From NCBI GenBank assembly GCA_019359235.1, contig JAHHHT010000001.1:186001-250000 (forward strand): a DNA stretch of 64,000 bases, in the 5' to 3' direction. The position numbers were made by a program, and so were the translations under genes. Source of the stretch: Oscillatoria princeps RMCB-10 (GTDB lineage Bacteria; Cyanobacteriota; Cyanobacteriia; Cyanobacteriales; Oscillatoriaceae). The notes beneath the pieces are model-generated. The model made no database searches, was not told the origin of the DNA, and was given only the letters and a program-made list of their open reading frames with translations. Below, piece by piece: positions 1 through 9,106 of this stretch; position 1 is the first letter of the stretch; the number at the start of each line of letters is the position of its first letter.

Positions 1-561
1 CTCTCCCCATCCCATACGATAGCATCTTTCTGTCCTGTTTGTCTCTCCCGCCCGGTCGCAACACCGGCAATTCCAGGCAAAAGCTGCTCCCGGACTGCTG
101 CCCGGCAGCTTTTGCGCCTGCGGCGGCTTTTCGCCGCTCATATACTTGCTTTCCTGCGGCCAGACCGGGCCACTGTCAAAGCCGTGGCCCGCTCTGTGGC
201 AAAGGCGAGCTGCTCCACACAGAAGGGTTTCTCGCGTCTGATTTCTCGCGTCTGATGTCTCGTGTCTGGGGCCGGCTAGCTGCTCTGAGGCACCGGCACT
301 CCTGTAGCGGCTGGCACTGCCAAACCCCGGAGGCAGCCCATCGGAGGGCCTGAGGCAAGAACCCGCCCTTGATTGACGCATAATTATACCGCAGTTAGAT
401 GCCGCTTAGAGAAAATTAGAGAAAATTGTGGCGGATTTTTCCCCAGTTTCCAGCAGCCAAAGGCCGGCACCTCGCAGGAAAAGGCGGGAAGGGTGTGACA
501 GATACTGTTCTGCCGGATACGCAGCTCACCCATCTGCCACATCCCTTTCCCTGCCGCTATA
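1..561. other. gene-free stretch
   Basis: I see no credible gene here. The open frames on both strands lack recognisable domains and have low-complexity composition. Several direct repeats of a TCTCGCGTCTGAT-like phrase occur near 228-262. The stretch ends at a palindromic mobile element at 562. Confidence 0.6.
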
Positions 562-706
562 TATAGCAGATTGCAACTGAGTGAGGTACAGATATTAGAT
601 CCCCCCAACCCCCCTTAAAAAGGGGGGCTTTAAGAATGTTCCCCCCCTTTTTAAGGGGGGGCTAGGGGGGGATCAAAGCGTACTTCACGCAACTGAAAAC
701 TGCGAT
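562..706. repeat. MITE-like palindromic element, family A, copy 1
   Basis: The left arm starts TATAGCAGATTGCAACTGAG. The reverse complement of the right arm starts TATCGCAGTTTTCAGTTGCG, so the arms are imperfect terminal inverted repeats. Inside lies a second near-perfect inverted repeat built of GATCCCCCC, AACCCCCC, TTAAAAAGGGGGG and its mirror, which would fold into a long hairpin. There is no coding capacity. Other full-length copies lie at 16509-16656 and 36048-36187. Core-only copies lie around 10778-10850 and 34591-34650. Most likely a non-autonomous transposable element; spread by a transposase elsewhere in the genome is inferred. Confidence 0.7.
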
Positions 707-734
707 AAGGCAGCGCAGCCCGTCGCTGACGCGG

Positions 735-1751
735 TTAAATCGCGTAGGATAGCGGAAAAGACTTGGCATCTTTCGGCTTGACATAAACCCGCTGTTGCGG
801 CTCCAGCTGCAGCTCGTCAAATCGCTCGCGGGTGAGGTGAGCGGTTACGACTTGGCCGTCATCCAAGGTCAGCTCGGCCTGAATTTCCCAGCCGAGATGG
901 ATCAGCCGGCTGACTCTGGCCGGTGCGGTGGTGCCGTTCGGTTGGGTTTGCACGATCACGTCTTGGGGGCGCAGGAAAATTTGCGGGTGAGTGGAGTCAA
1001 ACCCACTGTCCTGGAAAATCCGCGAGCTGCTGGGCAGCACGTTGACCGGTCCGATGAAACTCATCACGAAGGCGCTGGCGGGGCGGTCGTAAATTTGTGC
1101 CGGCGTCCCCACCTGCTCGACGCGCCCTTTGTTCATCACCACAATTTGGTCGGAGACTTCCATCGCCTCTTCTTGATCGTGGGTGACGAAAACTGTGGTG
1201 ACGTGCACCTCGTCGTGCAGGCGTCGCAGCCAAGCTCGCAAGTCTTTGCGCACTTTGGCGTCTAGGGCTCCGAAAGGCTCATCGAGCAGCAATACTGACG
1301 GCTCCACCGCCAGCGCTCTGGCCAGGGCGACCCGCTGCCGCTGCCCGCCGGACAGCTGGGAGGGGTAGCGATCTCCCAGCCCTTTGAGCTGCACTAATTC
1401 CAGCAGCGTTTCGGCACGCGCTCTCACTTTGGCCGGCGACACCTTGCGAATCTCCAGCCCGAAGGCGATATTCTGGCGCACGGTGAGATGCTTGAACAAG
1501 GCGTAGTGCTGGAAGACAAACCCGATATTGCGGTCTTGCACGCTCTGGCGAGTGGCGTCAGCGCCGGTCAGCCAGATTTTGCCGGTGTCCGGCGTTTCCA
1601 GACCGGCAATCAGCCGCAGCAAAGTAGATTTCCCTGAACCGGAGGGCCCTAGCAAAGCGACTAGGGAGCCGGCTTTAATTTCTAAGCTAACAGAGTCCAC
1701 AGCTTGAAAGCTGCCAAACTGTTTGGATACGTTCTCAACAACAATGCCCAC
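735..1751 (-). CDS. cysA: sulfate/thiosulfate ABC transporter ATP-binding protein CysA
   Basis: This is the ATPase that powers sulfate/thiosulfate import at the inner membrane, working with permeases CysT/CysW and a binding protein. The roughly 338-residue product has Walker [10 protein letters not shown], the signature LSGGQRQR, Walker [12 protein letters not shown], the switch His in VTHDQEEA, and a C-terminal TOBE-type regulatory domain, all typical of CysA length and layout. I chose the GTG at 1751 (giving [10 protein letters not shown]) over an in-frame TTG at 1760, because AGAGG sits about 9 nt upstream of the GTG and family members begin this way. No permease or binding-protein gene is adjacent, so it is an orphan ATPase in this window. 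A related molybdate or other anion importer ATPase is possible but less likely. Confidence 0.88.
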   Translation of the reverse strand: MGIVVENVSKQFGSFQAVDSVSLEIKAGSLVALLGPSGSGKSTLLRLIAGLETPDTGKIWLTGADATRQSVQDRNIGFVFQHYALFKHLTVRQNIAFGLEIRKVSPAKVRARAETLLELVQLKGLGDRYPSQLSGGQRQRVALARALAVEPSVLLLDEPFGALDAKVRKDLRAWLRRLHDEVHVTTVFVTHDQEEAMEVSDQIVVMNKGRVEQVGTPAQIYDRPASAFVMSFIGPVNVLPSSSRIFQDSGFDSTHPQIFLRPQDVIVQTQPNGTTAPARVSRLIHLGWEIQAELTLDDGQVVTAHLTRERFDELQLEPQQRVYVKPKDAKSFPLSYAI

Positions 1752-2363
1752 TGCAAGCAACCTCTGGACGATAGCAGTTATAAGTTACGGGGTTAACAAA
1801 CCGGGCTTCTCTGGGAAACCCTTGAGCCTGGGGACTTTAGGTTAAATTTTGCCCGCCGGGCTCGAACATCTGCTGAGCTGCTGGGACTCTTGACATTATG
1901 GCAAAAGTGTGTTTTCCCAGTTCCAGAAGAGGGCTCAGGCCGTCCGCGACTGTATCCCCCACTGGTGGGGCGCGGCAGACCCTTCTGAGCGCGAGTGGGT
2001 CTTTCGGCTCGCCTCCGCCCGTCCCGCACCAGCAACCCGGTTTCTCGGCACTCCATGAAGGGGCCGGTTCTGACGCCCTCGATGGCGGAAGGCGCTGCAT
2101 AACCCTGCGGCTGAAGCCGACCGGCACGCCGCGCCCTAATCTCCGGTTCGTCGATGGAGTTACTGTAGTTTTATACCACAGATCGGTGCCTTTGGCAGTG
2201 CCGGAACGGCAAAGTACACAATTTGCAAGAAAACTTGAGGGAGTTTGCCGGGTTTTGTTAAGCTATGTTGCAACTTCGCCCGATTTGGGGGCAGTGTGGG
2301 TGAGCGATCCAAGCGTCCGTGATACCATCAGACGTTGTACACGAAAATATAGGAAGAAAAGCT
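1752..2363. other. divergent intergenic region between cysA and chlP
   Basis: No gene is supported. The region must hold the promoters of both flanking, divergently transcribed genes. I could not pick out convincing -10/-35 boxes or an NtcA, CysR or Fur-type operator by eye. Confidence 0.5.
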
Positions 2364-3584
2364 TTGGCACTGAGGGTTGCTGTTGTTGGGTCTGGCCCTG
2401 CTGGGTCGTCTGCCGCTGAGACTCTGGCAAAAGCCGGTATTGAAACTTTTCTGTTTGAGCGCAAGCTAGACAATGCCAAGCCCTGTGGCGGGGCGATTCC
2501 CCTGTGTATGGTGAGCGAGTTTGACTTACCGCCCCATATCATAGACCGGCGGGTGAGACAGATGAAGATGATCTCACCCTCGAACATTGAGGTTGATATC
2601 AAGCTGGACAACCCAGAAGAGTATATCGGCATGTGCCGGCGGGAAGTGCTCGATGGCTTCCTGCGCGACCGCGCCGCCAAGTTGGGGGCGACTCTGATTA
2701 ACGGCACTGTCCACAAACTGGATCTGCCGGCTTCCAGTTCCCAACCCTACACTATCCACTACGCCGACCACTCCAACGGCAGCTTGACAGGGACTGTGAA
2801 AACCCTGAAAGTGGATATGGTGATTGGCGCAGATGGTGCCAACTCCCGCATCGCCAAGGAAATCGATGCCGGTGACTACAACTACGCTATTGCCTTCCAA
2901 GAGCGCATTCGCCTCCCGGAAGACAAAATGGCCTTCTACGAAGACCTCGCCGAAATGTACGTCGGGAACGATGTCTCCCCCGACTTCTACGCCTGGGTTT
3001 TCCCTAAATACGACCATGTGGCGGTGGGCACCGGCACGATGAAGGTGAACAAGGCCCAAATCAAAGACCTGCAAGCCGGCATTCGCGCCCGCGCCGCCCG
3101 CAAGCTGGAAGGTGGCAAAATTATTAAAGTGGAAGCCCACCCGATCCCGGAACACCCCCGCCCCCGTCGCGTGGTGGGGCGCGTCGCCCTGGTGGGAGAC
3201 GCCGCCGGCTATGTGACTAAATCCTCTGGCGAAGGCATTTACTTTGCCGCTAAGTCCGGTCGGATGTGCGCGGAAACGATTGTCGAGTTTTCTAGCGGGG
3301 GATCTCGCACTCCCACTGAGGATGAACTCAAGGTGTACCTGAAGCGGTGGGATAAGAAATACGGTCTCACCTACAAGGTGCTTGACATCCTGCAAACCGT
3401 GTTTTACCGCACTGACGCCACCCGCGAAGCTTTCGTGGAAATGTGCTCTGACCGCGATGTTCAGAAGCTGACGTTTGACAGCTATCTCTACAAGACGGTG
3501 GTGCCGGCAAATCCTTTCATTCAGATGAAGATTACTGCGAAAACCATTGGCAGCTTGCTGCGGGGTAACGCCCTCGCTCCCTAG
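2364..3584 (+). CDS. chlP: geranylgeranyl diphosphate/geranylgeranyl-chlorophyll reductase
   Basis: ChlP reduces the geranylgeranyl group stepwise to phytyl, supplying the side chain of chlorophyll a (and phytyl-PP for tocopherol and phylloquinone) at the thylakoid/plasma membrane. The product is 406 residues. It has an N-terminal FAD dinucleotide fold with GSGPAG at residues 9-14, the family segment KPCGGAIP near residue 40, and the second FAD motif VGDAAGYVTKSSGEGI near residue 280. I chose the TTG at 2364 (MALRVAVVG) because cyanobacterial ChlP is about 406 residues and starts just before this fold. AGGAAG lies 9-13 nt upstream. An in-frame GTG at 2319 would add 15 unsupported residues. 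A decayed copy of its 3' end follows at 3811. A GTGCGTT palindrome at 3604 may act as terminator. Confidence 0.93.
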   Translation: MALRVAVVGSGPAGSSAAETLAKAGIETFLFERKLDNAKPCGGAIPLCMVSEFDLPPHIIDRRVRQMKMISPSNIEVDIKLDNPEEYIGMCRREVLDGFLRDRAAKLGATLINGTVHKLDLPASSSQPYTIHYADHSNGSLTGTVKTLKVDMVIGADGANSRIAKEIDAGDYNYAIAFQERIRLPEDKMAFYEDLAEMYVGNDVSPDFYAWVFPKYDHVAVGTGTMKVNKAQIKDLQAGIRARAARKLEGGKIIKVEAHPIPEHPRPRRVVGRVALVGDAAGYVTKSSGEGIYFAAKSGRMCAETIVEFSSGGSRTPTEDELKVYLKRWDKKYGLTYKVLDILQTVFYRTDATREAFVEMCSDRDVQKLTFDSYLYKTVVPANPFIQMKITAKTIGSLLRGNALAP

Positions 3585-3603
3585 TAGCTGACTCGCTTCT
3601 AAT

Positions 3604-3636
3604 AGTAGGGTGCGTTACTCCGTAACGCACCCTACT
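3604..3636. repeat. GTAGGGTGCGTT palindromic repeat (family list)
   Basis: A perfect or near-perfect hairpin of AGTAGGGTGCGTTAC / GTAACGCACCCTACT just after the chlP stop, where it could serve as a terminator. It belongs to a dispersed family. Other members lie near 7867-7898, 13199-13235, 14030-14060, 15246-15279, 25256-25335 (complex), 30434-30466 and 34465-34498 (GGGTGGG variants), 35585-35625, 53251-53285 and 55526-55561. Nearly all lie within about 60 bp of a gene end. Loop sequences differ while the arms are conserved, as expected for mobile palindromes or selected hairpins. Confidence 0.8.
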
Positions 3637-3810
3637 AAATGTCGAACGCTCAAAAGAGAGTGCCTTCTTTGTGGAGCGTTGCGTCAAAGAAAGCAAACCG
3701 GGTCAGCTTTTCAGCCGAGCTGCGCTGATTTAATTTTTGTAAAAAAAATATAGCCGGCAGCCTGCCGCACCCGTGGCTGGTGGGTATTTTTGCCGCAGCA
3801 TGCGTCTGTT

Positions 3811-3950
3811 TTGACGCCACCGGAAAAGATTTCTTGGAGATGTGCGCCGGTCGAGACGTGCAAAAACTGGATACGAGCCGCTATGTTTGGAAAAAAGTAG
3901 TGCCGGCGTTCTCCAGGGATTCAAATGAATATTACTGCCAAAATAGGGCG
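3811..3950 (+). pseudogene. decayed duplicate of the chlP 3' end
   Basis: One frame reads DATGKDFLEMCAGRDVQKL, then a RYVWKKVVPA segment, matching the intact upstream ChlP (DATREAFVEMCSDRDVQKL and SYLYKTVVPA, about residues 345-380). After VVPA the homology continues one frame over as IQMNITAK against IQMKITAK, so a frameshift separates the two blocks. Downstream of about 3955 the similarity is lost, and upstream of about 3800 no N-terminal part is found. I infer a tandem duplication of chlP, or of its 3' end, followed by deletion and decay. It is not expected to be translated into a functional enzyme. Confidence 0.8.
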
Positions 3951-4063
3951 GTGCGCAAGTTCCCCAGCCGCAGGCGCACAGAGGGCCGGTTTAAAAATTC
4001 GGAACCCGTTTTTTCGCCAGAAGACGGATTTCTCATTTCCAAGGCTTGCTGCATAAGGCATTT

Positions 4064-4108
4064 CCTGTGCCCTGTGCCCTGTGCCCTATGCCCTATGCCC
4101 TATGCCCA
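4064..4108. repeat. heptanucleotide tandem repeat (TGCCCTA/TGCCCTG)
   Basis: About six 7-bp units, each a variant of TGCCCTA, lie immediately before the 3' end of rpaA. This is the short tandemly repeated repetitive (STRR) class of filamentous cyanobacteria. Related units occur at 27928-28010, 41800-41858 and 47570-47598. Confidence 0.85.
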
Positions 4109-4119
4109 TTATCGACTTG

Positions 4120-4893
4120 TCAAGATTCCTTGGCAAAATTTGCCTGCGAACCCGCCCCACTGGCTGCTGCGCTCTCGCTTCCGGGCGGATTGCCGGGCAA
4201 CTCCAAGCAATAGCCGGCACCGTACACCGTCTTAATATAGCGAGGGTGGCGGGGGTCGGGCTCCAGCTTGGTTCTCAAGTGTCTAACATGCACCCGGATG
4301 GTTTCTATGTCATCGTCTGGATCGTAACCCCAGACTTCCTTGAGAATTTCGCTGGGCGAAACGGTTTGCCCGTGACGCTGCAGCAGACAGTGCAGCAGTT
4401 CAAACTCCAGATGAGTCAACTTGACAGTCTGGTCGAACCAGATCGCCTCAAATCTTTCGGGTACTAGGGTCAAGGGGCCGAAGTTGAGAATTTCGGCGTG
4501 CTTGGCGGCTTGAGGAATGCGGTCGGTGCGTCGCAGCAGGGCTCGCACCCGCGCCAGCATTTCTTCGACTTCAAACGGCTTGGTCATGTAATCGTCCGCA
4601 CCGGCGTTGAAGCCTTCTACCTTATCCTGGGTTTGGCCCAAGGCGGTCAGCATCAGAACGGGAATGTCGGCGGTGCGCTCATCTCGCCGCAGGCGCTGAC
4701 AGACGGTGAATCCATCCACCCTGGGCAGCATCAGGTCGAGCATGATCAGGTCAGGTATCAGTTGGAGCGCCAGCGCCTGTCCTTTAATGCCATCTTCGGC
4801 TTGGCTGACTTCATAGCCAGCCATTTCCAGGTTGACGGCTACGAGTTCTGAGATTGCGGGGTCGTCGTCGATGACAAGTATCCGGGGCATCAT
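4120..4893 (-). CDS. rpaA: response regulator RpaA (OmpR family)
   Basis: RpaA is the master output regulator of the cyanobacterial circadian clock, phosphorylated by SasA, and also influences phycobilisome coupling to photosystems. The receiver domain starts [14 protein letters not shown] and has its phospho-acceptor Asp in LIMLDLMLP at residue 53 when the upstream ATG of the ATG-ATG pair (4893/4890) is used. The switch Lys lies in [10 protein letters not shown]. The C-terminal winged helix shows [20 protein letters not shown] and ends with [11 protein letters not shown]. The length is 257 residues. The last about 20 residues ([15 protein letters not shown] region) are low-complexity, unlike the DNA-binding core. 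The frame stays open upstream to 5205, but that extension has no family support. No strong ribosome site precedes either ATG. Confidence 0.93.
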   Translation of the reverse strand: MMPRILVIDDDPAISELVAVNLEMAGYEVSQAEDGIKGQALALQLIPDLIMLDLMLPRVDGFTVCQRLRRDERTADIPVLMLTALGQTQDKVEGFNAGADDYMTKPFEVEEMLARVRALLRRTDRIPQAAKHAEILNFGPLTLVPERFEAIWFDQTVKLTHLEFELLHCLLQRHGQTVSPSEILKEVWGYDPDDDIETIRVHVRHLRTKLEPDPRHPRYIKTVYGAGYCLELPGNPPGSESAAASGAGSQANFAKES

Positions 4894-5579
4894 TAAAAAG
4901 TTTGACTGCTGTGTTTTTTTAAGGTTCGTTGAGAACCTTTTCAGGGATACTAAGATTCCTGTCAAAATTATAAGCAAATTCTTAATTATTTCCAAAGTCC
5001 GCCCAGTCGGGCCCTGCCCCAGACTGGCCCAGGTGCCAGCCGCAGTCGAGCCGGCTCTGCAGCTCCTTCTGGCGCTCCTCCCCGACGCCCCTAGCCGGCA
5101 AAAAGACCTAGAGACTTTCTCCCGCCTTGATTTCAGGTATTTCGGCAACCGAGCGGGCTGCCTGCTGCTTTGCCTGTAGCGGGCCCGCAGCCGCCAAGCA
5201 CTCAAACATCTAATTTGCCTCTTTACCGATCGCGCAAAGCGACGGATGCGGATTATTTTACAGCTTTTATGGAGCTTTTACCCCTTATCCCTGTCGTTAA
5301 ACTTTATATAATTATACTATTTAAATGTAAAAAGCTTGCCTCCTGTCTCGATCGCGGATGTATAAGCCAGCAGCAGGCAGGAGGAGATTTTAGTCTTGAA
5401 TTTATCAAGCCACAATTTCGCTTTTGTTAAGAATTCTTAACATTTCCCAACTCGGCGGCCAGCCAGAAGGGGCTGAGTGTTGCTGCGGAGGGATTTCCAG
5501 CCCAGCGGGATTGGCGGCCCGGCGCAGGCGAGCCTGTATGAAATCTGCTTTTGGCCTCCCCCAGGCTCGCGGTTCTGAT
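4894..5579. other. long leader/intergenic region upstream of rpaA
   Basis: About 690 bp without a supported gene. The first 100 bp upstream of rpaA are AT-rich and probably hold its promoter and 5' UTR. AT-rich tracts around 5260-5340 and 5400-5450 could be further promoters. Open frames here have no recognisable domain. Confidence 0.5.
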
Positions 5580-6380
5580 TTAGGGAGTGGTGAGAGCGGC
5601 TTTCAGGCTGTGGCAGAACTGGCCGATGGCCTCCAGCCCCTCTGCCGGCGGGCCTTCTGCTAGGCGTTTGACGAAGGCGCTGCCGACAATTACGGCGTCT
5701 GCCCCCCAGTCTTTTACCTGACGGGCTTGTTGGGGATCGGAGATGCCAAAACCGACGCCAATGGGTTTATCGGTGATCTGCCGCATCTGGGCGAGTATAT
5801 CCTGGACTCGCGACTGCACGAGTGAGCGCATGCCGGTGACGCCGGTGACACTGACCAAGTAAATGAATCCCCTGGACTGGCGGGCGATGGCTTCAATGCG
5901 TTCTTTGGGACTGGTGGGAGCCACCAGCAAAGTCACCTCAATTCCGACGCTATCCGCCTGTTGCAGCAGGGCGTCCGCTTCTTCTAGGGGCAAGTCGGGG
6001 ACGACCAGCCCCCGGACGCCGGCACCGGCAACTTTCTGCAAGAATTTCTCCGTCCCCAAGTTCAAAATCGGGTTGTAGTAGGTGAACAGAACAATCGGCG
6101 CTCGCAGTGCCGGAACCGTGCCGGCAAGCATTTCCAGCACCTGCTCCCAGCGGGTTCCCTTGGCGAGAGCGCGGGTGGCAGCCGCTTGAATCACCGGCCC
6201 GTCCGCCAGCGGGTCCGAGTAGGGAACTCCCAGCTCAATCAGGTCGGCACCGCTGCGGTCGAGCAGGCGCAAGGCAAGAGCGGTTGTCTGCAAGTCCGGA
6301 TCGCCGGCGGTGATAAACGGGATGAGGGCGCACTGGTTTTTAGCACGCAAGGATTCAAAGCAATGGGAAACCGAATTCAT
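5580..6380 (-). CDS. trpA: tryptophan synthase alpha subunit
   Basis: TrpA cleaves indole-3-glycerol phosphate to indole and glyceraldehyde-3-phosphate, and passes indole through a tunnel to TrpB. The 266-residue TIM barrel starts [11 protein letters not shown] at the ATG at 6380. With that start the catalytic pair falls exactly at Glu49 (LIELG) and Asp60 (PLADG), the classical numbering, which supports the choice over an upstream frame to 6437. Phosphate-binding GFGIS and the [11 protein letters not shown] segment are present. It lies downstream of a DUF3007 gene and ndhL on the same strand, an order I recall from many cyanobacteria, rather than in a trp operon. Co-transcription is plausible: the gap to the DUF3007 stop is under 60 bp. 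Confidence 0.95.
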   Translation of the reverse strand: MNSVSHCFESLRAKNQCALIPFITAGDPDLQTTALALRLLDRSGADLIELGVPYSDPLADGPVIQAAATRALAKGTRWEQVLEMLAGTVPALRAPIVLFTYYNPILNLGTEKFLQKVAGAGVRGLVVPDLPLEEADALLQQADSVGIEVTLLVAPTSPKERIEAIARQSRGFIYLVSVTGVTGMRSLVQSRVQDILAQMRQITDKPIGVGFGISDPQQARQVKDWGADAVIVGSAFVKRLAEGPPAEGLEAIGQFCHSLKAALTTP

Positions 6381-6437
6381 TGCAATAACTGTTAAATTTT
6401 CTAATTTTTCAGACTCTAGATTGGCAGCGCCAGACAC

Positions 6438-6770
6438 TTACTGCTTTTTGGCGTCTCCCGACGCCTGACTTTCGTTTTCCCGCTCAATTTCTGCTTGCAG
6501 CTGTGCGAGCTGTTCTGGCGTCAGTTCTTCTAGCCGCTTTTGCAAAACCGCTGACTCGTAATCTTTCAGCTGCTGGTTGTAGGTCATGTTCTGAGTCACG
6601 GCGCGGAATAAATAGCTCAGCAGCCAGCCGATTAACCCGCCGACCAAAAACACTTGGCTCCATATCCCGGCATTTGCGCTGTCAAGACCGGCAGCCTGCA
6701 AAGCCAGGTACGCCAAGCCGCCTGCCGCAAAAATGCCCAGGCCAATTCCGAGGATGTCAATTCGTCGCAT
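6438..6770 (-). CDS. DUF3007 family membrane protein
   Basis: A 110-residue protein with two predicted membrane segments (GIGLGIFAAGGLAYLALQAAG near residues 7-27 and the WSQVFLVGGLIGWLLSYLF stretch near 37-56), followed by a hydrophilic C-terminal helix rich in Glu/Gln (LEELTPEQLAQLQAEIERE). This matches the cyanobacterial/plastid DUF3007 family, function unknown. I chose the ATG at 6770 (MRRIDILGIG) because upstream codons are made of repeat-like AATTCAAAATTC sequence. It sits between ndhL and trpA, so a role near the NDH-1 complex is conceivable, but only from position. Confidence 0.82.
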   Translation of the reverse strand: MRRIDILGIGLGIFAAGGLAYLALQAAGLDSANAGIWSQVFLVGGLIGWLLSYLFRAVTQNMTYNQQLKDYESAVLQKRLEELTPEQLAQLQAEIERENESQASGDAKKQ

Positions 6771-6857
6771 CTGGTTAGGGGCGAAGGGACGTGAATTTTG
6801 AATTGTGAAGTCTGAATTATAATTCAAAATTCACACTTCACAATTCCCCCTTCAAAA

Positions 6858-7070
6858 TTAGGTGATCTGCCGGCGCTGGGGGCGGAAATTCAAAAATGGG
6901 CTGAGCAGCAGCAAACCGGGGAAGAAAAAGAACACTAGGAAGTACATGAAGGCCCGCTCAAAGGAGCTAACCACGTACCAGCGTTTTTGCAGGTAAATAA
7001 ACAAAGCGAAGGGAACCACCACCAGGTAAGCTCCACCCAAAATCAGATACAGCAGTAGCGCAACATCCAT
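6858..7070 (-). CDS. ndhL: NAD(P)H-quinone oxidoreductase subunit L
   Basis: NdhL (originally IctA) is a small membrane subunit of the cyanobacterial NDH-1 complex in the thylakoid, which takes part in cyclic electron flow, respiration and CO2 uptake. The 70-residue product has two hydrophobic helices ([20 protein letters not shown] and [20 protein letters not shown]) separated by [14 protein letters not shown], the family's characteristic hinge. The ATG at 7070 (MDVALLLYL) fits the family start; the frame stays open to 7085. It is first in the ndhL-DUF3007-trpA group. Confidence 0.92.
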   Translation of the reverse strand: MDVALLLYLILGGAYLVVVPFALFIYLQKRWYVVSSFERAFMYFLVFFFFPGLLLLSPFLNFRPQRRQIT

Positions 7071-7442
7071 CCTTTGAGAACCCACAGCTGAAACAACTAG
7101 ATCCGCCAGTCAGGGCACCGGCACCGCCCCAAGAGTGGGCGCACGCCCGCTCAAGGCGCTCGCAGAAAGTGTGTCCCCAGATCGGGTGCCGGTTTTGCCA
7201 GCCGCAACTGTTGGCCCTCTCGGGGGGGCCGGTGTCCTGAACTTTTTTATTGTACCGCCCCACCGGCTCGCGGGGAGGGGGTTTTTGGCCGGAGATCGCT
7301 CGCCGCCGGTTGGCCCGCTCTGGGGGCGCGCCGGTCGGGCACTCTGCTGCTCAACCACTTGCACAAATATCCTGTTTGTGGTGAAATAAGAAAAGTGAGG
7401 AAATCGCGCCGACAGTGCGAGTGCCTCAGTCAGCCCAATTGG
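7071..7442. other. intergenic region between ndhL and trnL
   Basis: About 370 bp, GC-rich, with no supported gene. It should contain the ndhL promoter (minus strand) and the trnL promoter (plus strand, AT-rich patch near 7370-7410). Confidence 0.5.
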
Positions 7443-7833
7443 GGGGGCGTGGCGGAATGGTAGACGCTACGGACTTAGACAACTGAGCCTTGGAGGAGAA
7501 ATCCTGCAAGTGAAAGCTCTCAAATTCAGGGAAACCTAAATCTGGCCACAGATAAGGCAATCCTGAGCCAAGCCGAAATCATGGCCCGGTGAGTGGAGCG
7601 GGGGCGTGAGTGAGTTGAACTCAAAACGCGATCCCTGCGGGAAGCTGATCCGGACGCCTGTCGGAAGGTGCAGAGACTCGACGGGAGCTACCCTAACGTC
7701 AAGCCGAGGGTAAAGAGAGAGTCCAATTCTCAAAGCCGGCGGGCTTTTGTCCACCGGCAGTAGCGAAAGCTGCGGGAGAGTGAAAATCCGTTGACCCTAA
7801 ACGGTCGTGAGGGTTCAAGTCCCTCCGCCCCCA
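7443..7833 (+). tRNA. trnL-UAA: tRNA-Leu(UAA), split by a group I intron
   Basis: The exons are 7443-7476 and 7783-7833. Spliced, they give an 85-nt class II tRNA. The acceptor stem GGGGGCG pairs with CGCCCCC and is followed by discriminator A. The D-arm region is TGGCGGAATGGTAGACGCTA, the anticodon loop CU-UAA-AA has the intron after the first anticodon base U34, then comes a long variable arm and the T-arm GTGAGGGTTCAAGTCCCTC. CCA is not encoded. The intron insertion site is the classical one shared by cyanobacteria and plastids. Confidence 0.96.
7477..7782 (+). other. group I intron of trnL-UAA (306 nt)
   Basis: The intron begins after the exon U34 and ends in G before AAAATCCG, as group I introns do (exon U at the 5' site, omega-G at the 3' site). 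Core phrases typical of the cyanobacterial tRNA-Leu intron are visible: AACTGAGCCTTGG at the start, AATTCAGGGAAACCTAAA (P4-P6 side), GCAATCCTGAGCCAAGCC, and AGACTCGACGGGAGCTACC (P7/P3 side). No endonuclease ORF is present. Self-splicing is expected from the family but is not shown by sequence alone. Confidence 0.93.
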
Positions 7834-8704
7834 TGAAAATCCAGTTACCGCCCCATATCCAGAGCGGTAGGGTGCGTTATTAACGCACCCTGCGCTACCT
7901 TATTGGGGGCAAAAAATCGCGTTAAAAAAGTAGGGGCGGGGAAAGCAAACGATATCTGCGGGAGACTGGCCATATCTATAAACCCGCCCCCACTCTTTCA
8001 AAGATTGAATTTTAGCCGGCACCTCCGTTTGGCGGACAGAGGATTTCCAATCTAAAACAGGTGGGTGCCTATCCTGCCAATACCTTAAAAAAAAATAGAT
8101 AGTTTTGGCTGATTTGATAAGCAACGGTTATCACTGGCCCGCAGCGCCTGCGATCGAACTCTCTCACCCCCTACTGCCGGCTCTGCCGCGAGCCGGCTCG
8201 CTCCGCAGCACCCACTCTTTTCAAGTTAAAGCGGTTTTCAAATGGCTGTGGCGCACACCCGCGCAGGACAGGCAAGATGCCTGTCCTTAAAGGCAGGCGG
8301 TACGCCCGCCCTAAGGGTTGTGGCCCATGCGGCGTTGCAGATATTTGCGCTTCATTCAATTGAAAACTGCTGTAAAGCTGCGCAGAGCTTTCCCAGGGGG
8401 CGGACATCCGGGAAGAATCAGCCCCGGAAGTGAAGTCGCACCGGCATCCACTGCCAGCGCGGTGCCGAACATTTTGCCAGCAATTGCTTTGGGTGGCAGC
8501 CGGTGTGTTCCGTGAGTCAAGCGCTGAGGCGAACCCTGCGAAACCCGACCGCCTTATCAATTACAGAACGAAAGCCGCCGTGGCGAATGAAAGTGGGCAG
8601 CGGTCAGTCAGCCACCGCTGCCATCATTGATCGGGTAATTCATTGAGCCTCGCCCCGCGCGAGCTTCTGGTGCGGCGGGGACATCTGTGGGAGCGTCGGG
8701 ATTG
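7834..8704. other. intergenic region with dispersed repeats
   Basis: No gene is supported in about 870 bp. It holds a GTAGGGTGCGTT palindrome (7867-7898) just after trnL that may end its transcript. It also holds a hairpin made of GGACAGGCAAGATGCCTGTCC with GGCAGGCGGTACGCCCGCC (about 8268-8312), and a GCGCTTCATTCAATTGAAAACTGC stretch near 8348 that resembles one arm of the family A element. Confidence 0.55.
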
Positions 8705-9106
8705 CTAGGCAGCATCCACATCTTCGGAGCGACTGCGTTCAACTTGTTTGAGATGAATGTGTTTGCGTCCCAAGGTGATTTCAAATTCATCTCCGGGCTT
8801 GAGTTCCATCTGTTTGGTGTAAGCTGCGCCAATCAGAAGGTTGCCGTTGGACTGGACGCTAATCCGATAGCTGGCAGTGCGTCCCCCACGGCCTTGTCCG
8901 CCTCCCTTGCCATCGAGCTCGATCCCCTCGGCATCGATCAGGGCGTTGAGGAACTGCATCATATTGACGCGCTCTATGCCATTTTTGGTGATCGTAGAGT
9001 AGCCGCAGGCTTTGGCTTTTTCTTCCTTGCTGAGGTTTCCCAGCTCTCTAACTCGCTGCAGGAGATCCTCGCCGGTTAGTGGGTCGGCCTTCTTGTCCTT
9101 ATTCAT
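8705..9106 (-). CDS. cyAbrB family transcriptional regulator
   Basis: A 133-residue member of the cyanobacterial AbrB family, abundant DNA-binding proteins that tune nitrogen, carbon, hydrogenase and stress genes. The N-terminal conserved block is PLTGEDLLQRVRELGNLSKEEKAKACGY, followed by NGIERVNMMQFLNALIDAEG. The C-terminal swapped-hairpin AbrB-like domain reads RTASYRISVQSNGNLLIGAAYTKQM and GDEFEITLGRKHIHL. In contrast to Bacillus AbrB, the DNA-binding domain is C-terminal, which is the family's hallmark. I cannot tell cyAbrB1 from cyAbrB2. The ATG at 9106 matches the family start. A 12-bp palindrome upstream (9173) may be an operator. Confidence 0.9.
   Translation of the reverse strand: MNKDKKADPLTGEDLLQRVRELGNLSKEEKAKACGYSTITKNGIERVNMMQFLNALIDAEGIELDGKGGGQGRGGRTASYRISVQSNGNLLIGAAYTKQMELKPGDEFEITLGRKHIHLKQVERSRSEDVDAA

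Noticed and set aside
39-353. Open frame of 104 codons at the window start
   Set aside because: No domain, Cys/Arg/Pro-rich composition typical of shadow frames in GC-rich DNA, and a competing frame on the other strand.
4894-5205. N-terminal extension of RpaA by about 104 residues
   Set aside because: Arg/Ser-rich low-complexity sequence; the receiver domain begins at the ATG pair 4890/4893, and D53 numbering fits that start.
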